This document shows positions 17,830 through 25,768 of a DNA stretch of 64,000 nucleotides, one piece after another. The notes below the pieces were generated by a model. It was not told the origin of the DNA. It did not search any database and saw only the letters and a program-made list of their open reading frames with translations. Location: contig CACYHX010000011.1 of the NCBI GenBank assembly GCA_902774365.1, positions 1-64,000 on the forward strand, in the 5' to 3' direction. Source of the stretch: an uncultured Bacteroidia bacterium (GTDB lineage: Bacteria > Bacteroidota > Bacteroidia > Bacteroidales > F082). Within the stretch, counting starts at the first letter, position 1. Each line of letters begins with the position of its first letter. A program made the translations under genes and the position numbers.

Positions 17830-18882
17830 ATGAAGCGAACAATATACATTTTAGGCGCAATGATGCTGTCGTTCATTGCTTTGCAAGCCAATGCGCAAGT
17901 GAGCAATGGATTGTATCGTGCCTTGACGGATGCCAACTCGGCCCGTGTGGTGGCGCTGGGCGGACTGTCTTTGCCCATGCACGACGGCGACTTGCAGACG
18001 GCGGTGTTCAATCCCTCGTCCATCTCGCCCGAGATGAACAACCAGATAACGATGTCGTATGTCGGCGACTTCAACGTGGGCACCCACTTCGGCACAGTGC
18101 AATACAGCCACACCTTTGATAAGGTGGGTAGCTTTGCCGCTTCAGTGCAGTATTACAACTACGGGAATTTCCAGTATGCTGAGGCTGACGGTTACACCGA
18201 CGGTAGCACTTTCAACGTGTCGGATTATGCCATCACCCTCGGCTGGGGACGTGAGCTGACCGACAAATGGAGCATCGGTGCCAACCTGAAATATGCTGGC
18301 GTTCAGTATGAAACAGGCCGCGCGGGTGCCATTGGCGTCGATGTGGCCGCGACGTATTGGTCGTATTCCAACTGGGCACTGACACTTGCCGCACGTAATG
18401 CCGGCCGACAGATCTTCGCCCAGGAATTGAACGTGGAAAACAAATGGCTGCCGTTCTCCCTCGACTTCATCGCTTCCAAGAAACTCAACCATCTGCCCTT
18501 GACCATCATCTTGGGCTATAAGGACATCCAACATTGGAACAAAATCTACGATGACCCGCTGGATTTGTCGGGCTACTATGATCCCATCACGGGTCAATAC
18601 AACGAGCCTTCGAAGGCGGCCAAGTTCTTCACTAACCTAGGTTGCCATCTGATTATCGGCGGCGAGTTGAACATTGGCAAGAACTTCTTCGTAAGGGCGG
18701 CTTACAACTACGAGACCTATCACAACATGCGCGTGCCCAAAAAGCGTAGCTTGGTCGGCTTCTCGGTCGGTGTTGGCGTGAGGATCAAGGGTTTCGAGAT
18801 CGACTATGCCCGCTCGAGAGACAACATCGTGGGCTCGCCCAACTTCCTGACGCTCCGAATCGACCTGAGCAAGTTTAAGTGA
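17830..18882 (+). CDS. porQ: Type IX secretion system outer-membrane protein PorQ
   Basis: A 350-residue protein with a signal peptide (MKRTIYILGAMMLSFIALQANA) and a beta-barrel-like remainder (alternating strands, C-terminal LTLRIDLSKFK). The N-terminal SARVVALGGLSLPMHDGD and NPSSISPEMNNQ segments match the PorQ family (FadL-related). PorQ works with PorU, PorV and PorZ on the outer face in releasing and anchoring type IX cargo. The two sorting-domain proteins at 37171 and 41874 are the expected clients. The stop is 3 nt from the recF start. Confidence 0.85.
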   Translation: MKRTIYILGAMMLSFIALQANAQVSNGLYRALTDANSARVVALGGLSLPMHDGDLQTAVFNPSSISPEMNNQITMSYVGDFNVGTHFGTVQYSHTFDKVGSFAASVQYYNYGNFQYAEADGYTDGSTFNVSDYAITLGWGRELTDKWSIGANLKYAGVQYETGRAGAIGVDVAATYWSYSNWALTLAARNAGRQIFAQELNVENKWLPFSLDFIASKKLNHLPLTIILGYKDIQHWNKIYDDPLDLSGYYDPITGQYNEPSKAAKFFTNLGCHLIIGGELNIGKNFFVRAAYNYETYHNMRVPKKRSLVGFSVGVGVRIKGFEIDYARSRDNIVGSPNFLTLRIDLSKFK

Positions 18883-18885
18883 TGT

Positions 18886-20013
18886 ATGTATCTCCACGAA
18901 CTCAAACTGACGAACTTCAAGAACTGCGAATCGGCTGACCTGCTGCTTTCGGAGAACGTCAATTGTTTCGTGGGCCTCAACGGGGCGGGGAAGACCAATA
19001 TTCTCGATTCCATCTATTACCTTTCGTTTTGCAAGAGCTTTTTTAGTGCCACCGACAAGCAGAACATCCGTCATGAGCAGGATTTCTTCGCCATCCATGG
19101 CGTGTACTCGCATGATGGAAAAGACGACGAGATGGTGTCGTGTGTGCAGAAAAGCGATGCCAAAAAGTCGTTCCGTTTCAACAAGAAGGAATACGACCGT
19201 CTCAGCGACCATATCGGCAAGTTCCCTTTGGTGATGATTTCGCCCTACGACCGTGACCTCATCAACGAGGGCAGTGACCTCCGCCGTAAGTTCATCGATG
19301 GCGTCATCTCGCAGTTCGACCCCTTGTATCTCAACGCCTTGCTGAAGTATAACCGCGCCCTGCTGCAACGTAATATGCAGTTAAAGCAGTTTGCAGAGAG
19401 CCGCCATTTCGACCGTGAGTTGCTTAGGCTTTGGGAGGACCAGTTGGCCCAACACGCCGACGACATCCATGCGAAACGCCGCCTGTTTTTGGAGGAGTTC
19501 CTGCCCATCTTCCAGCATTACTACGAAATCGTCTCGGGCGGCACGGAGAAGGTGAATGTGGTCTACCAGTCGAGGCTCGATGAGAAGCCACTCAATGAAT
19601 TGCTGGATGAGAGCCTGCAGCAGGACCGCTATTCGGGCTATACCAACGTGGGCATCCACAAGGACGACCTGGAGTTTACCCTTGACGGCCATCCCTTGAA
19701 GCGTTTCGGCTCGCAGGGACAGCAGAAGTCGTTTGTGGTGTCGATTCGTTTGGCTCAGTTCGAGTTCAACTACCAGAAGATAGGCTACAAGCCTATTTTG
19801 CTGCTTGACGACATCTTCGATAAGCTTGACGACCAACGCGTGATGAAACTCGTGCGTTTGGTCGGCGACGACCATTTCGGTCAGGTGTTTATCACTGATA
19901 CACAGCAGGGTAGGGTGGAAAAGCTGTTTGAAAACACCAATATCGACCATAAGATTTTCGAGGTGGTCAAAGGCCAAGTCAAAGAGATAGGAGGCGGCGA
20001 TGGTGTACTATGA
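18886..20013 (+). CDS. recF: DNA replication/repair protein RecF
   Basis: A 375-residue SMC-like ATPase that helps load RecA at single-strand gaps. Walker A is GLNGAGKTN (30-38); the signature region is FGSQGQQKSFVVSIRLAQ; Walker B is PILLLDDIFDKLD with Asp308/Asp309. The N-terminus MYLHELKLTNFKNC is typical. Length is standard. It overlaps the next small gene by 14 nt, a conserved pairing in many bacteria where a DUF721 gene follows recF. Confidence 0.96.
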   Translation: MYLHELKLTNFKNCESADLLLSENVNCFVGLNGAGKTNILDSIYYLSFCKSFFSATDKQNIRHEQDFFAIHGVYSHDGKDDEMVSCVQKSDAKKSFRFNKKEYDRLSDHIGKFPLVMISPYDRDLINEGSDLRRKFIDGVISQFDPLYLNALLKYNRALLQRNMQLKQFAESRHFDRELLRLWEDQLAQHADDIHAKRRLFLEEFLPIFQHYYEIVSGGTEKVNVVYQSRLDEKPLNELLDESLQQDRYSGYTNVGIHKDDLEFTLDGHPLKRFGSQGQQKSFVVSIRLAQFEFNYQKIGYKPILLLDDIFDKLDDQRVMKLVRLVGDDHFGQVFITDTQQGRVEKLFENTNIDHKIFEVVKGQVKEIGGGDGVL

Positions 20014-20290
20014 CGTAAAGCCGCTCGGCGACCTCATCAAGGAGTTTTACGAGCTTCACAAAGGGTCGGGCTATCTGGATGAGCAGAAGGTAATCCAAGC
20101 CTGGCCTCAGGTGGTGGGACCGTTTATCGCCACGCACACCATCGACTTGTCCATCAAGGAAGGACGGCTGTTTGTCCGCGTCGACAGCGACGCCTTACGC
20201 AGCGAACTGAGTTATTCCAAGTCCTTGCTGATGAAGAACTTGAACGAGAGGGTGGGGAATGAGATTGTGAAGGAGATTGTGCTGAATTGA
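20000..20290 (+). CDS. DUF721 (DciA-like) protein
   Basis: A 96-residue basic protein with the DUF721 pattern: a first helix (PLGDLIKEFYE), then AWPQVVGPFIATHT and SIKEGRLFVRVDSDALRSELSY. In many bacteria this family is DciA, which helps load the replicative helicase DnaB; the short KH-like form here may act the same way. The 14-nt overlap with recF implies coupled translation. It faces the minus-strand nuclease gene with only 3 nt between the two stop codons. Confidence 0.8.
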   Translation: MVYYDVKPLGDLIKEFYELHKGSGYLDEQKVIQAWPQVVGPFIATHTIDLSIKEGRLFVRVDSDALRSELSYSKSLLMKNLNERVGNEIVKEIVLN

Positions 20291-20293
20291 TTT

Positions 20294-23188
20294 TTACCTC
20301 TTGCAAATCATCCTAAAATCGCAATACCCGCATTTTTTGTTGTCTTCGGCCTGTACGAATGGGATGTTAGTGTCAAGCATTTCCGTAACCACGGCTTCGA
20401 GCATGGCTTCCATGTCGCTGATGAAAGATTCGTCACAGAGGAAGTCGACATCGGCACCATTGCTCTTGGCAGCCTCTTGATATAGGCCAAACTCTATGTT
20501 GTTGGCGTATTTCAAACCATGGATGGTGCCGCTGACTTGTTTGGGTGAAAGTGCTTGATTCTCTTTTAGATACATGTATTTGTAGAGGAGTAGTTGTAAT
20601 GCCTTTTCTGGAATCAGCTTTAAATAGTCTAAGACATTTTCATCATGGTGATGAACCGGCACCTTGAGGTTGTTGTTATCAACATGGCCGGTCTTATAGT
20701 CGATGACGCGGATGAGGCCGTCGAATTGGTCGATGCGGTCGGCGCGGCCACTGAAGACGTAACTACCATGGTCGGTCTGCAGGGTTGCCTGAAGGTCACC
20801 TTCGGTCTTTAGGATGGATAAGGTGCTGTTTTTCAGCTGCTCGGAGGTGTATTTCAGGTAGTTTTTCAGCTGCTGCTCGATGGTGACGCGGTTGAGGTAG
20901 TTGAAGCCCACGTCGGGGAAGCCGTTGGGCGTGTTTTTGGCGATAGCCAGGGCCAGTTTTTGCTCCCAAAGTGGCTTGATCTTCTCGTCAAATAGCGTTT
21001 TGTCGATGACTTGCAGCTTGTCGTCGACGGGGAGATAGTCGGCAAACAAGAACTCCAGGGTGTCGTGGATGATGCTGCCAATGACGTTGGTGCCCGTGTC
21101 CTCCTCAATACTCGTGTCTTTGATTTCGGCGATGTAATGCAAATAGTATTTCAACGGGCAGTTGAGATAGGTCGACAGGGAAGAAGGCGAGAGGCCTTTC
21201 TCTTGGGTGAGGTAATGCAGCCGCGCTAGGGTTTCCTCGGATTTCTTCGCGAACAGGGGCTTCTCCTCAAGAGAGGGATTGGCAATGCTGCTAAACGATT
21301 CCTCCGTCACACGGATATTGGCGTTTTTGCCCAGCTCGTGCTTGATCTGCAGGATGAAACGGCTGGCCTCGCCGCCGAAGGTCTCGCCCAAGTCGTTGAA
21401 GTAGAGGTAAATCTCCTTGCCGCTTTGCAGCAGGTGATAGAAGTGGTAGGCCAACACCGCTTGGCTCTCGGCATAGCTTGGCAATCCACATTCACGGCGG
21501 ATATAGTGGGGAATGAAGCTGCCCTGCGACTTGTCGGCGGGCAAGATACCCTCGTTGGCGCTGAGCAGGTGCAGACGCTCAAAGTCGAGGCAGCGGGTCT
21601 CCAGCAAGCCCATAATCTGTAACCCCTCAGTGGCGCTGCTGTTGAGTCTCAGACTTGCGCCCGAGGCCAACATGCGATATAATGTCTCAACGCTCTGCAT
21701 GTTGTTGATATATTTTACGTTACGCTCGACGATGGCTTGCAGCCTGCTGATGATTTTTCCTGTTTCGCTCACTTGGTTGAGGAGGAATACGCTCTCCTTG
21801 ACAATCTCCCTTTCTTGAATCGTCTGGGCGACGAATGCCATGATTTGGCAGAGGCTATTCAAGAGGGCGTCGGGTGTATTTTCGCCAGACTTGGGAAGGA
21901 TAGTCCTAAGAAAAGCCTGGGTTTTGGGCATGTGCTGCAAACGCGCAATGTCATCGTCTTCGAAAATGAATTTACCGTTTTGCACGGCTTCGTATTTCCA
22001 ACGGCTGAAAGCCTCCTGCTCGCTTTGAGGTAGAATGATTTTCACGATTTCAAGGTCCATGAGATGTAAGACGGGCCAGATGTACCACCCCTCGGCGATG
22101 CGTTCCGTTTCGTTCTCGGTGATTTTTCTTGAGATGCGTTTGCGTCGACACAATGCGAAGTATTCCTTGACCAGTTGGCTGACGGGTGTCTTCGCCAAGG
22201 GATAACCCATGGAGACGTTGAAGCCTGAATAGGTTTCGGGGATGCCGTTGAGCACGGGGATGAGCAGGTTCTGGTCGGGGAGGATGACGGCTTGGCGTTC
22301 ATCGTGGATTTCTTGTAGTTTGGATTGTAAGGCTTTGGCCTGCAAGGCGTTGCCGCTGGCGCTGATGATGTGGACGTGCTTCTCCTCGGTCTGTAGTCGG
22401 TTGGAAATGCCGTTTTTGAGCCAGTTGGGATGTCTAGCTTGGTAGCGGCGACCAAAGAATCCAGCTTCGTTGTTGGGGCTGTCGAGGTAGTAGGCGTCGT
22501 AGTCGAAAAGGATGTCGGCCACGCCGTTTTTCACGAGGGTGTCGATGATGCGTTCTTCGGTATTGGTCAAGGCGTTGAAGCCGGCGAAGACGATCTTCCT
22601 GTCGCCCACTTTTTTGAGCAAATCCTCGGCGTTCAGCTCCGACAAGTACCTGGTGATCATGCCGTAATAGCCTTTGCCTTGCTTGCAGAGCCTATCGCGG
22701 AGGCGTAGATAGTAATCGTAAAGCGACTGGAAGAAATGGAGGTATTTTTTCTCTTTTTCCTTGCTCTTCTCTTCATCGAAGTTCCAGATTTCCAGCTTTT
22801 TGTTGTCCAAGACATAGTTAAACACATGTTTGGCGTCGCAGCCGTATTGGTCGATCTCGTCGAAGTCCTTGGCCATCTGAGTGGCTTGGCTGCCGAAGAC
22901 GCTGAGGTCGCTGTTTTGCTCAATATGCAATTCCGCGTCGATGTCGATGAGTTCAAAGAGCACGTCGAGGCTGTCGGCCAGTGCGATGCCGCTCCATTGC
23001 GTGAAAGCCTCCTGGATGGAGAGCATCTGAGGCATCCAAATGGTCTGCTGGCTGTTTTTCTTCAGCTCATCACGCAGATAGAATGCCGCCCTTTTGTTGG
23101 GGAAAACTACGGTCAGCTCCTGTTTTGTGAGGTCGTAGTGGCTTTGGATGTGGTCCGCCAGTTTGGTTATAAAGGTGTCTGGACTCAT
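20294..23188 (-). CDS. AddB-like PD-(D/E)XK nuclease with Fe-S staple
   Basis: A 964-residue protein. The N-terminal part (VVFPNKRAAFYLRDELKK, about 27-44) resembles the degenerate helicase Walker region of AddB. The C-terminal RecB-family nuclease is bounded by Cys677 in TYLNCPLKYY and Cys953, Cys956 and Cys962 in KKCGYCDFRMIC, the four cysteines of an AddB-type 4Fe-4S staple. Nuclease residues are visible as Asp830 and Lys832 in VIDYKTG. Likely part of double-strand break processing with an AddA-type helicase encoded elsewhere. The start overlaps the previous gene's stop (ATGA). The Walker A lysine context is weak, so helicase activity is unlikely. Confidence 0.85.
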   Translation of the reverse strand: MSPDTFITKLADHIQSHYDLTKQELTVVFPNKRAAFYLRDELKKNSQQTIWMPQMLSIQEAFTQWSGIALADSLDVLFELIDIDAELHIEQNSDLSVFGSQATQMAKDFDEIDQYGCDAKHVFNYVLDNKKLEIWNFDEEKSKEKEKKYLHFFQSLYDYYLRLRDRLCKQGKGYYGMITRYLSELNAEDLLKKVGDRKIVFAGFNALTNTEERIIDTLVKNGVADILFDYDAYYLDSPNNEAGFFGRRYQARHPNWLKNGISNRLQTEEKHVHIISASGNALQAKALQSKLQEIHDERQAVILPDQNLLIPVLNGIPETYSGFNVSMGYPLAKTPVSQLVKEYFALCRRKRISRKITENETERIAEGWYIWPVLHLMDLEIVKIILPQSEQEAFSRWKYEAVQNGKFIFEDDDIARLQHMPKTQAFLRTILPKSGENTPDALLNSLCQIMAFVAQTIQEREIVKESVFLLNQVSETGKIISRLQAIVERNVKYINNMQSVETLYRMLASGASLRLNSSATEGLQIMGLLETRCLDFERLHLLSANEGILPADKSQGSFIPHYIRRECGLPSYAESQAVLAYHFYHLLQSGKEIYLYFNDLGETFGGEASRFILQIKHELGKNANIRVTEESFSSIANPSLEEKPLFAKKSEETLARLHYLTQEKGLSPSSLSTYLNCPLKYYLHYIAEIKDTSIEEDTGTNVIGSIIHDTLEFLFADYLPVDDKLQVIDKTLFDEKIKPLWEQKLALAIAKNTPNGFPDVGFNYLNRVTIEQQLKNYLKYTSEQLKNSTLSILKTEGDLQATLQTDHGSYVFSGRADRIDQFDGLIRVIDYKTGHVDNNNLKVPVHHHDENVLDYLKLIPEKALQLLLYKYMYLKENQALSPKQVSGTIHGLKYANNIEFGLYQEAAKSNGADVDFLCDESFISDMEAMLEAVVTEMLDTNIPFVQAEDNKKCGYCDFRMICKR

Positions 23189-23949
23189 TTCACTTGGGTG
23201 TTTAGGTAGCTTGAGGCGTATTCCAGTTGCTCGGGTTTGCCCAAATCGAACCAATAGTCGGGTTGGATGGGCTTCGAGAGGATGCGTTTGGTTTTGGCTA
23301 AATAAAGGTACAAATCAATGACGCTCTGAGGTTTACATTCAAAACTAGCAAACAAATCGCTGCGAAACAAATGCAGCCCACTGAAGGCCATTTCATGGTA
23401 GTTGCAGGTCCCTGAGCTCGTCGAAGGGCCGTCCTTTTCTGGGAAAACCCACTTGAAACTGCCGTCTGCCTTATTGCGCCAGCCGATGAGTTGCTGGTCG
23501 TCCCGGAAAAGCAGTTTGCGGTTGGTCTCCCTATCTTGCGTCAGCAACCAAGCATCGTCTTTTGATTCAAGGAATTGTTGACTCATCTCACCAAGATTCA
23601 CATTGCTGATGATATCCACATTATGCACCAAAACCGCTTTTGAGTCCTTGAATAGGGGCGTGGCCTTGACGATGCCGCCACCCGTGTCCATCAGCAGGTC
23701 GCGTTCGTCGGAGATTTCGATGTCGGCATCGAATTGATGATGATCCACGAAATCAATAATCTGTTCGCCAAAATGATGCACGTTGATGACGATATGATGG
23801 AATCCGTTGGCGATGAGGTTTTCGATGCAATGCTGCAACAAAGGCTTGCCGTTGAGTGGGACCAAGGCCTTGGGCCTGTCTTGCGTCAGGGCTTTGAGGC
23901 GGGTGCCCAAGCCAGCGGCCAGTATCATGGCGGTGGTGTCGTGTTTCAT
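23185..23949 (-). CDS. MurU-like sugar-1-phosphate nucleotidyltransferase
   Basis: A 254-residue nucleotidyltransferase with MILAAGLGTRLKALTQDRPK (GxGxR at 13-17, Lys27), DTGGGIV (88-94) and the metal-site HNVDI (109-113). Next to an AmgK-type kinase, this is best read as MurU, which makes UDP-MurNAc from MurNAc-1-phosphate in cell-wall recycling. Residues 174-181 read GPSTSSGT, an in-frame insertion of a palindromic element in a loop after the catalytic core. ATGA overlaps on both sides place it in a three-gene coupled operon. Specificity for MurNAc is inference from context. Confidence 0.85.
   Translation of the reverse strand: MKHDTTAMILAAGLGTRLKALTQDRPKALVPLNGKPLLQHCIENLIANGFHHIVINVHHFGEQIIDFVDHHQFDADIEISDERDLLMDTGGGIVKATPLFKDSKAVLVHNVDIISNVNLGEMSQQFLESKDDAWLLTQDRETNRKLLFRDDQQLIGWRNKADGSFKWVFPEKDGPSTSSGTCNYHEMAFSGLHLFRSDLFASFECKPQSVIDLYLYLAKTKRILSKPIQPDYWFDLGKPEQLEYASSYLNTQVK
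23406..23431 (-). repeat. Intragenic palindromic element, copy 2 (GPSTSSGT frame)
   Basis: Same 26-nt element as 4959-4984 with one substitution (gagctc for gagctt). It is read on the opposite strand, in frame, in the MurU-like gene. Confidence 0.85.
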
Positions 23950-25415
23950 GCGTTGTGCTCCTCCTTGATTTTGCGTTCGATGTGGTTCACGATTACGTGG
24001 ATGTCGGGATAGGTGGCCTTCAGCCATTCGTATATGGTCTGGGCAAAGAAGACTGAACGATGCTGTCCGCCCGTGCAGCCAAACGACACCATCAGGTTGC
24101 TGAAATGCCGTTCGCGGTAGTTGTCGACGCTTTGTCCGACGATGCCTTTCACATGGTCGAGGAAGACATGGACGGGCGGCTTGGCCATGAGGTAGTCGAT
24201 GACCTCCCAGTCGCGGCCGGTCTTGGTCTTGAACTCGGGCTCACGACCCGGATTGGGCAAGGCACGGCAGTCGAACACGAAGCCGCCGCCGTTGCCGCTG
24301 AAGTCGTTGGGGTAGCCTTTTTTGAAGGAGAAGCTGTTGATGGTTACTGTGAGTTTAGAGTTTAGAGTTGAGAGTTTAGAGTCAGTTGGGAGTGGATAGT
24401 TTAGAGTGGAGAGTTGGGAGATGACGCTTTGGAGTTCGGGGTATTGGTTTAACGGGTGGGTTTCATTCCAGGCTTTCAGTTCTTTCAAGGCGTAGGGGAT
24501 GCTCTCGATGAAATGGGATTTCTTTTGGATGAGACCTCTGAATCCGTAAGCGCCCAAAACTTGCATCAGTCGCAGATAGACAAAATAAGGCTGGTAGGTG
24601 TCGAATTTGACGGCTTCTGGACTCATATATTGCGACAGCTCGGCCTTGTAATAGTCGACCAGTTCGTCGCGTGTTGCTTGTGGAATCTGCGCCTTCACCT
24701 GATAGAGCAGCGAGACCACATCGTAGTTCAATGGGCCTTTGCGACCACCTTGGAAGTCGATGAAGTATAGCTCGCCATCCTTGACCATGATATTACGTGA
24801 CTGGAAGTCGCGGTACATGAAGAAGTCGCAGGGCGCTTGGCTGACGAAATCAGCAAAAGCCTCAAAGTCCTTGCCCAAGCGCGTCTCGTTGAAGTCGATT
24901 TCCTCGTGCGGCTTGACGAAATAGTATTTGAAGTAATTCAAATCATCTATGATGGCCTGACGGTCGAAGCGCTCAGTAGGGTAGGCCTTCGTGTAGTCTA
25001 AGCCTTGGTGCCCTATCACCTGCAACTTCACCAAGTGGCTCAGTGCTTTTTTATAAAGTGAAATCAAGGTCCCTGAGCTTGTCGAAGGGCCGACAGCTAG
25101 TAATGCCTTCTGCACATGCGTAAACAGATTGTCATCTCCGAAGTCGCTTTGCAAATAACAAGTGCGCTCGGCATTGACGGCAAAGACCTCCGGCACGTTC
25201 AGCCCAAGGTCATGAAAATGCTTGCTGAAAGTGAGGAAGGCCTCGTTTTCTTCGATGTTGCTGCTATAGGTGCCGATTAAACTGCGTTTGTCGGTGATGA
25301 TACGGAAATACTTCCTCGCCGATCCTGACTCAGCAATGGGCAGAATGTCCTTTGGCGTTTCGCCGATGGAACGCGTCAGCTCAGCTAATATGTTTTGTGT
25401 TTCTATGGGTTGCAT
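23946..25415 (-). CDS. Fusion of AmgK-type amino-sugar kinase and RapZ C-terminal domain
   Basis: A 489-residue two-domain protein. Residues 1-330 are an aminoglycoside-phosphotransferase-fold kinase: GSARKYFR near the N-terminus, catalytic Asp203 in YRDFQSRN and metal-binding Asp220 in FIDFQGG. This is the AmgK family, which phosphorylates MurNAc/GlcNAc at C1. Residues 357-489 are the RapZ C-terminal domain with GCTGGQHRSV (446-455), the part that in E. coli senses glucosamine-6-phosphate. The linker (332-356) is translated from an A/G-rich repeat and contains two LSTLN units. Residues 109-116 read GPSTSSGT. The downstream MurU-like gene supports a UDP-MurNAc salvage route with built-in sugar sensing (inference). 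Confidence 0.88.
   Translation of the reverse strand: MQPIETQNILAELTRSIGETPKDILPIAESGSARKYFRIITDKRSLIGTYSSNIEENEAFLTFSKHFHDLGLNVPEVFAVNAERTCYLQSDFGDDNLFTHVQKALLAVGPSTSSGTLISLYKKALSHLVKLQVIGHQGLDYTKAYPTERFDRQAIIDDLNYFKYYFVKPHEEIDFNETRLGKDFEAFADFVSQAPCDFFMYRDFQSRNIMVKDGELYFIDFQGGRKGPLNYDVVSLLYQVKAQIPQATRDELVDYYKAELSQYMSPEAVKFDTYQPYFVYLRLMQVLGAYGFRGLIQKKSHFIESIPYALKELKAWNETHPLNQYPELQSVISQLSTLNYPLPTDSKLSTLNSKLTVTINSFSFKKGYPNDFSGNGGGFVFDCRALPNPGREPEFKTKTGRDWEVIDYLMAKPPVHVFLDHVKGIVGQSVDNYRERHFSNLMVSFGCTGGQHRSVFFAQTIYEWLKATYPDIHVIVNHIERKIKEEHNA
24350..24421. repeat. In-frame tttagag-type repeat in the kinase/RapZ linker
   Basis: Imperfect tandem units of gagtttagagttgagagttt-like sequence, translated on the minus strand as two LSTLN blocks. 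A related set in inverted arrangement is at 60744-60888. Confidence 0.75.
25067..25092 (-). repeat. Intragenic palindromic element, copy 3 (GPSTSSGT frame)
   Basis: Exact match to the 26-nt element at 4959-4984; read in frame in the kinase domain of the AmgK-RapZ fusion. Confidence 0.85.
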
Positions 25416-25419
25416 GGAG

Positions 25420-25462
25420 ATTCCATTTTTCTATTCTGCAAATTTACAAAGAAAAATGGAAT
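25420..25462 (-). promoter_or_regulatory. Promoter of the amgK-rapZ operon inside a perfect inverted repeat
   Basis: The minus-strand -7 box TAAATTTG (25439-25446) lies in the 17-nt gap between 13-nt perfect inverted repeats, attccatttttct (25420-25432) and its complement (25450-25462). A minus-strand TTTTG about 23 nt further upstream could be the -33 element. The arms could be an operator or a leader hairpin. Confidence 0.55.
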
Positions 25463-25477
25463 TACACGTCAAAAGGC

Positions 25478-25768
25478 CTATTTCTTTCCCCGCGTCTCAA
25501 TCCACACCCACAGCCGCCACATCAGCCAGCCCCAGGCGAAGAAGAGGACGTAGAATATCCATTTGGGCACCGAGGTTTGGTATGCGTCCTCGTTGACGAT
25601 TTCCGTGTATTGCTCGGTGGGGATGTCGGCATAGTAATAGGCGCCCGCGCCGAAGTCGTAGCCTTCGACGATGCCGAGCTTGTTGGCCATAATCCAGCCG
25701 GCCAAAAACAAAGTGATTACCACCACGACGATGGTAATCACTTTGAATATTTTGTGGTTTTTGTTCAT
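25478..25768 (-). CDS. Small two-helix membrane protein
   Basis: A 96-residue protein, start MNKNHKIFKVITIVVVV, with a first transmembrane helix at about 8-28, a 40-residue extracytoplasmic loop rich in Tyr and acidic residues (YDFGAGAYYYADIPTEQ), a second helix at about 70-88 rich in Trp, and a basic tail. No named family recognised. Its ATG shares one base with the stop of the transporter gene (TGATG), so it is probably made with and may assist the transporter. Confidence 0.7.
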   Translation of the reverse strand: MNKNHKIFKVITIVVVVITLFLAGWIMANKLGIVEGYDFGAGAYYYADIPTEQYTEIVNEDAYQTSVPKWIFYVLFFAWGWLMWRLWVWIETRGKK

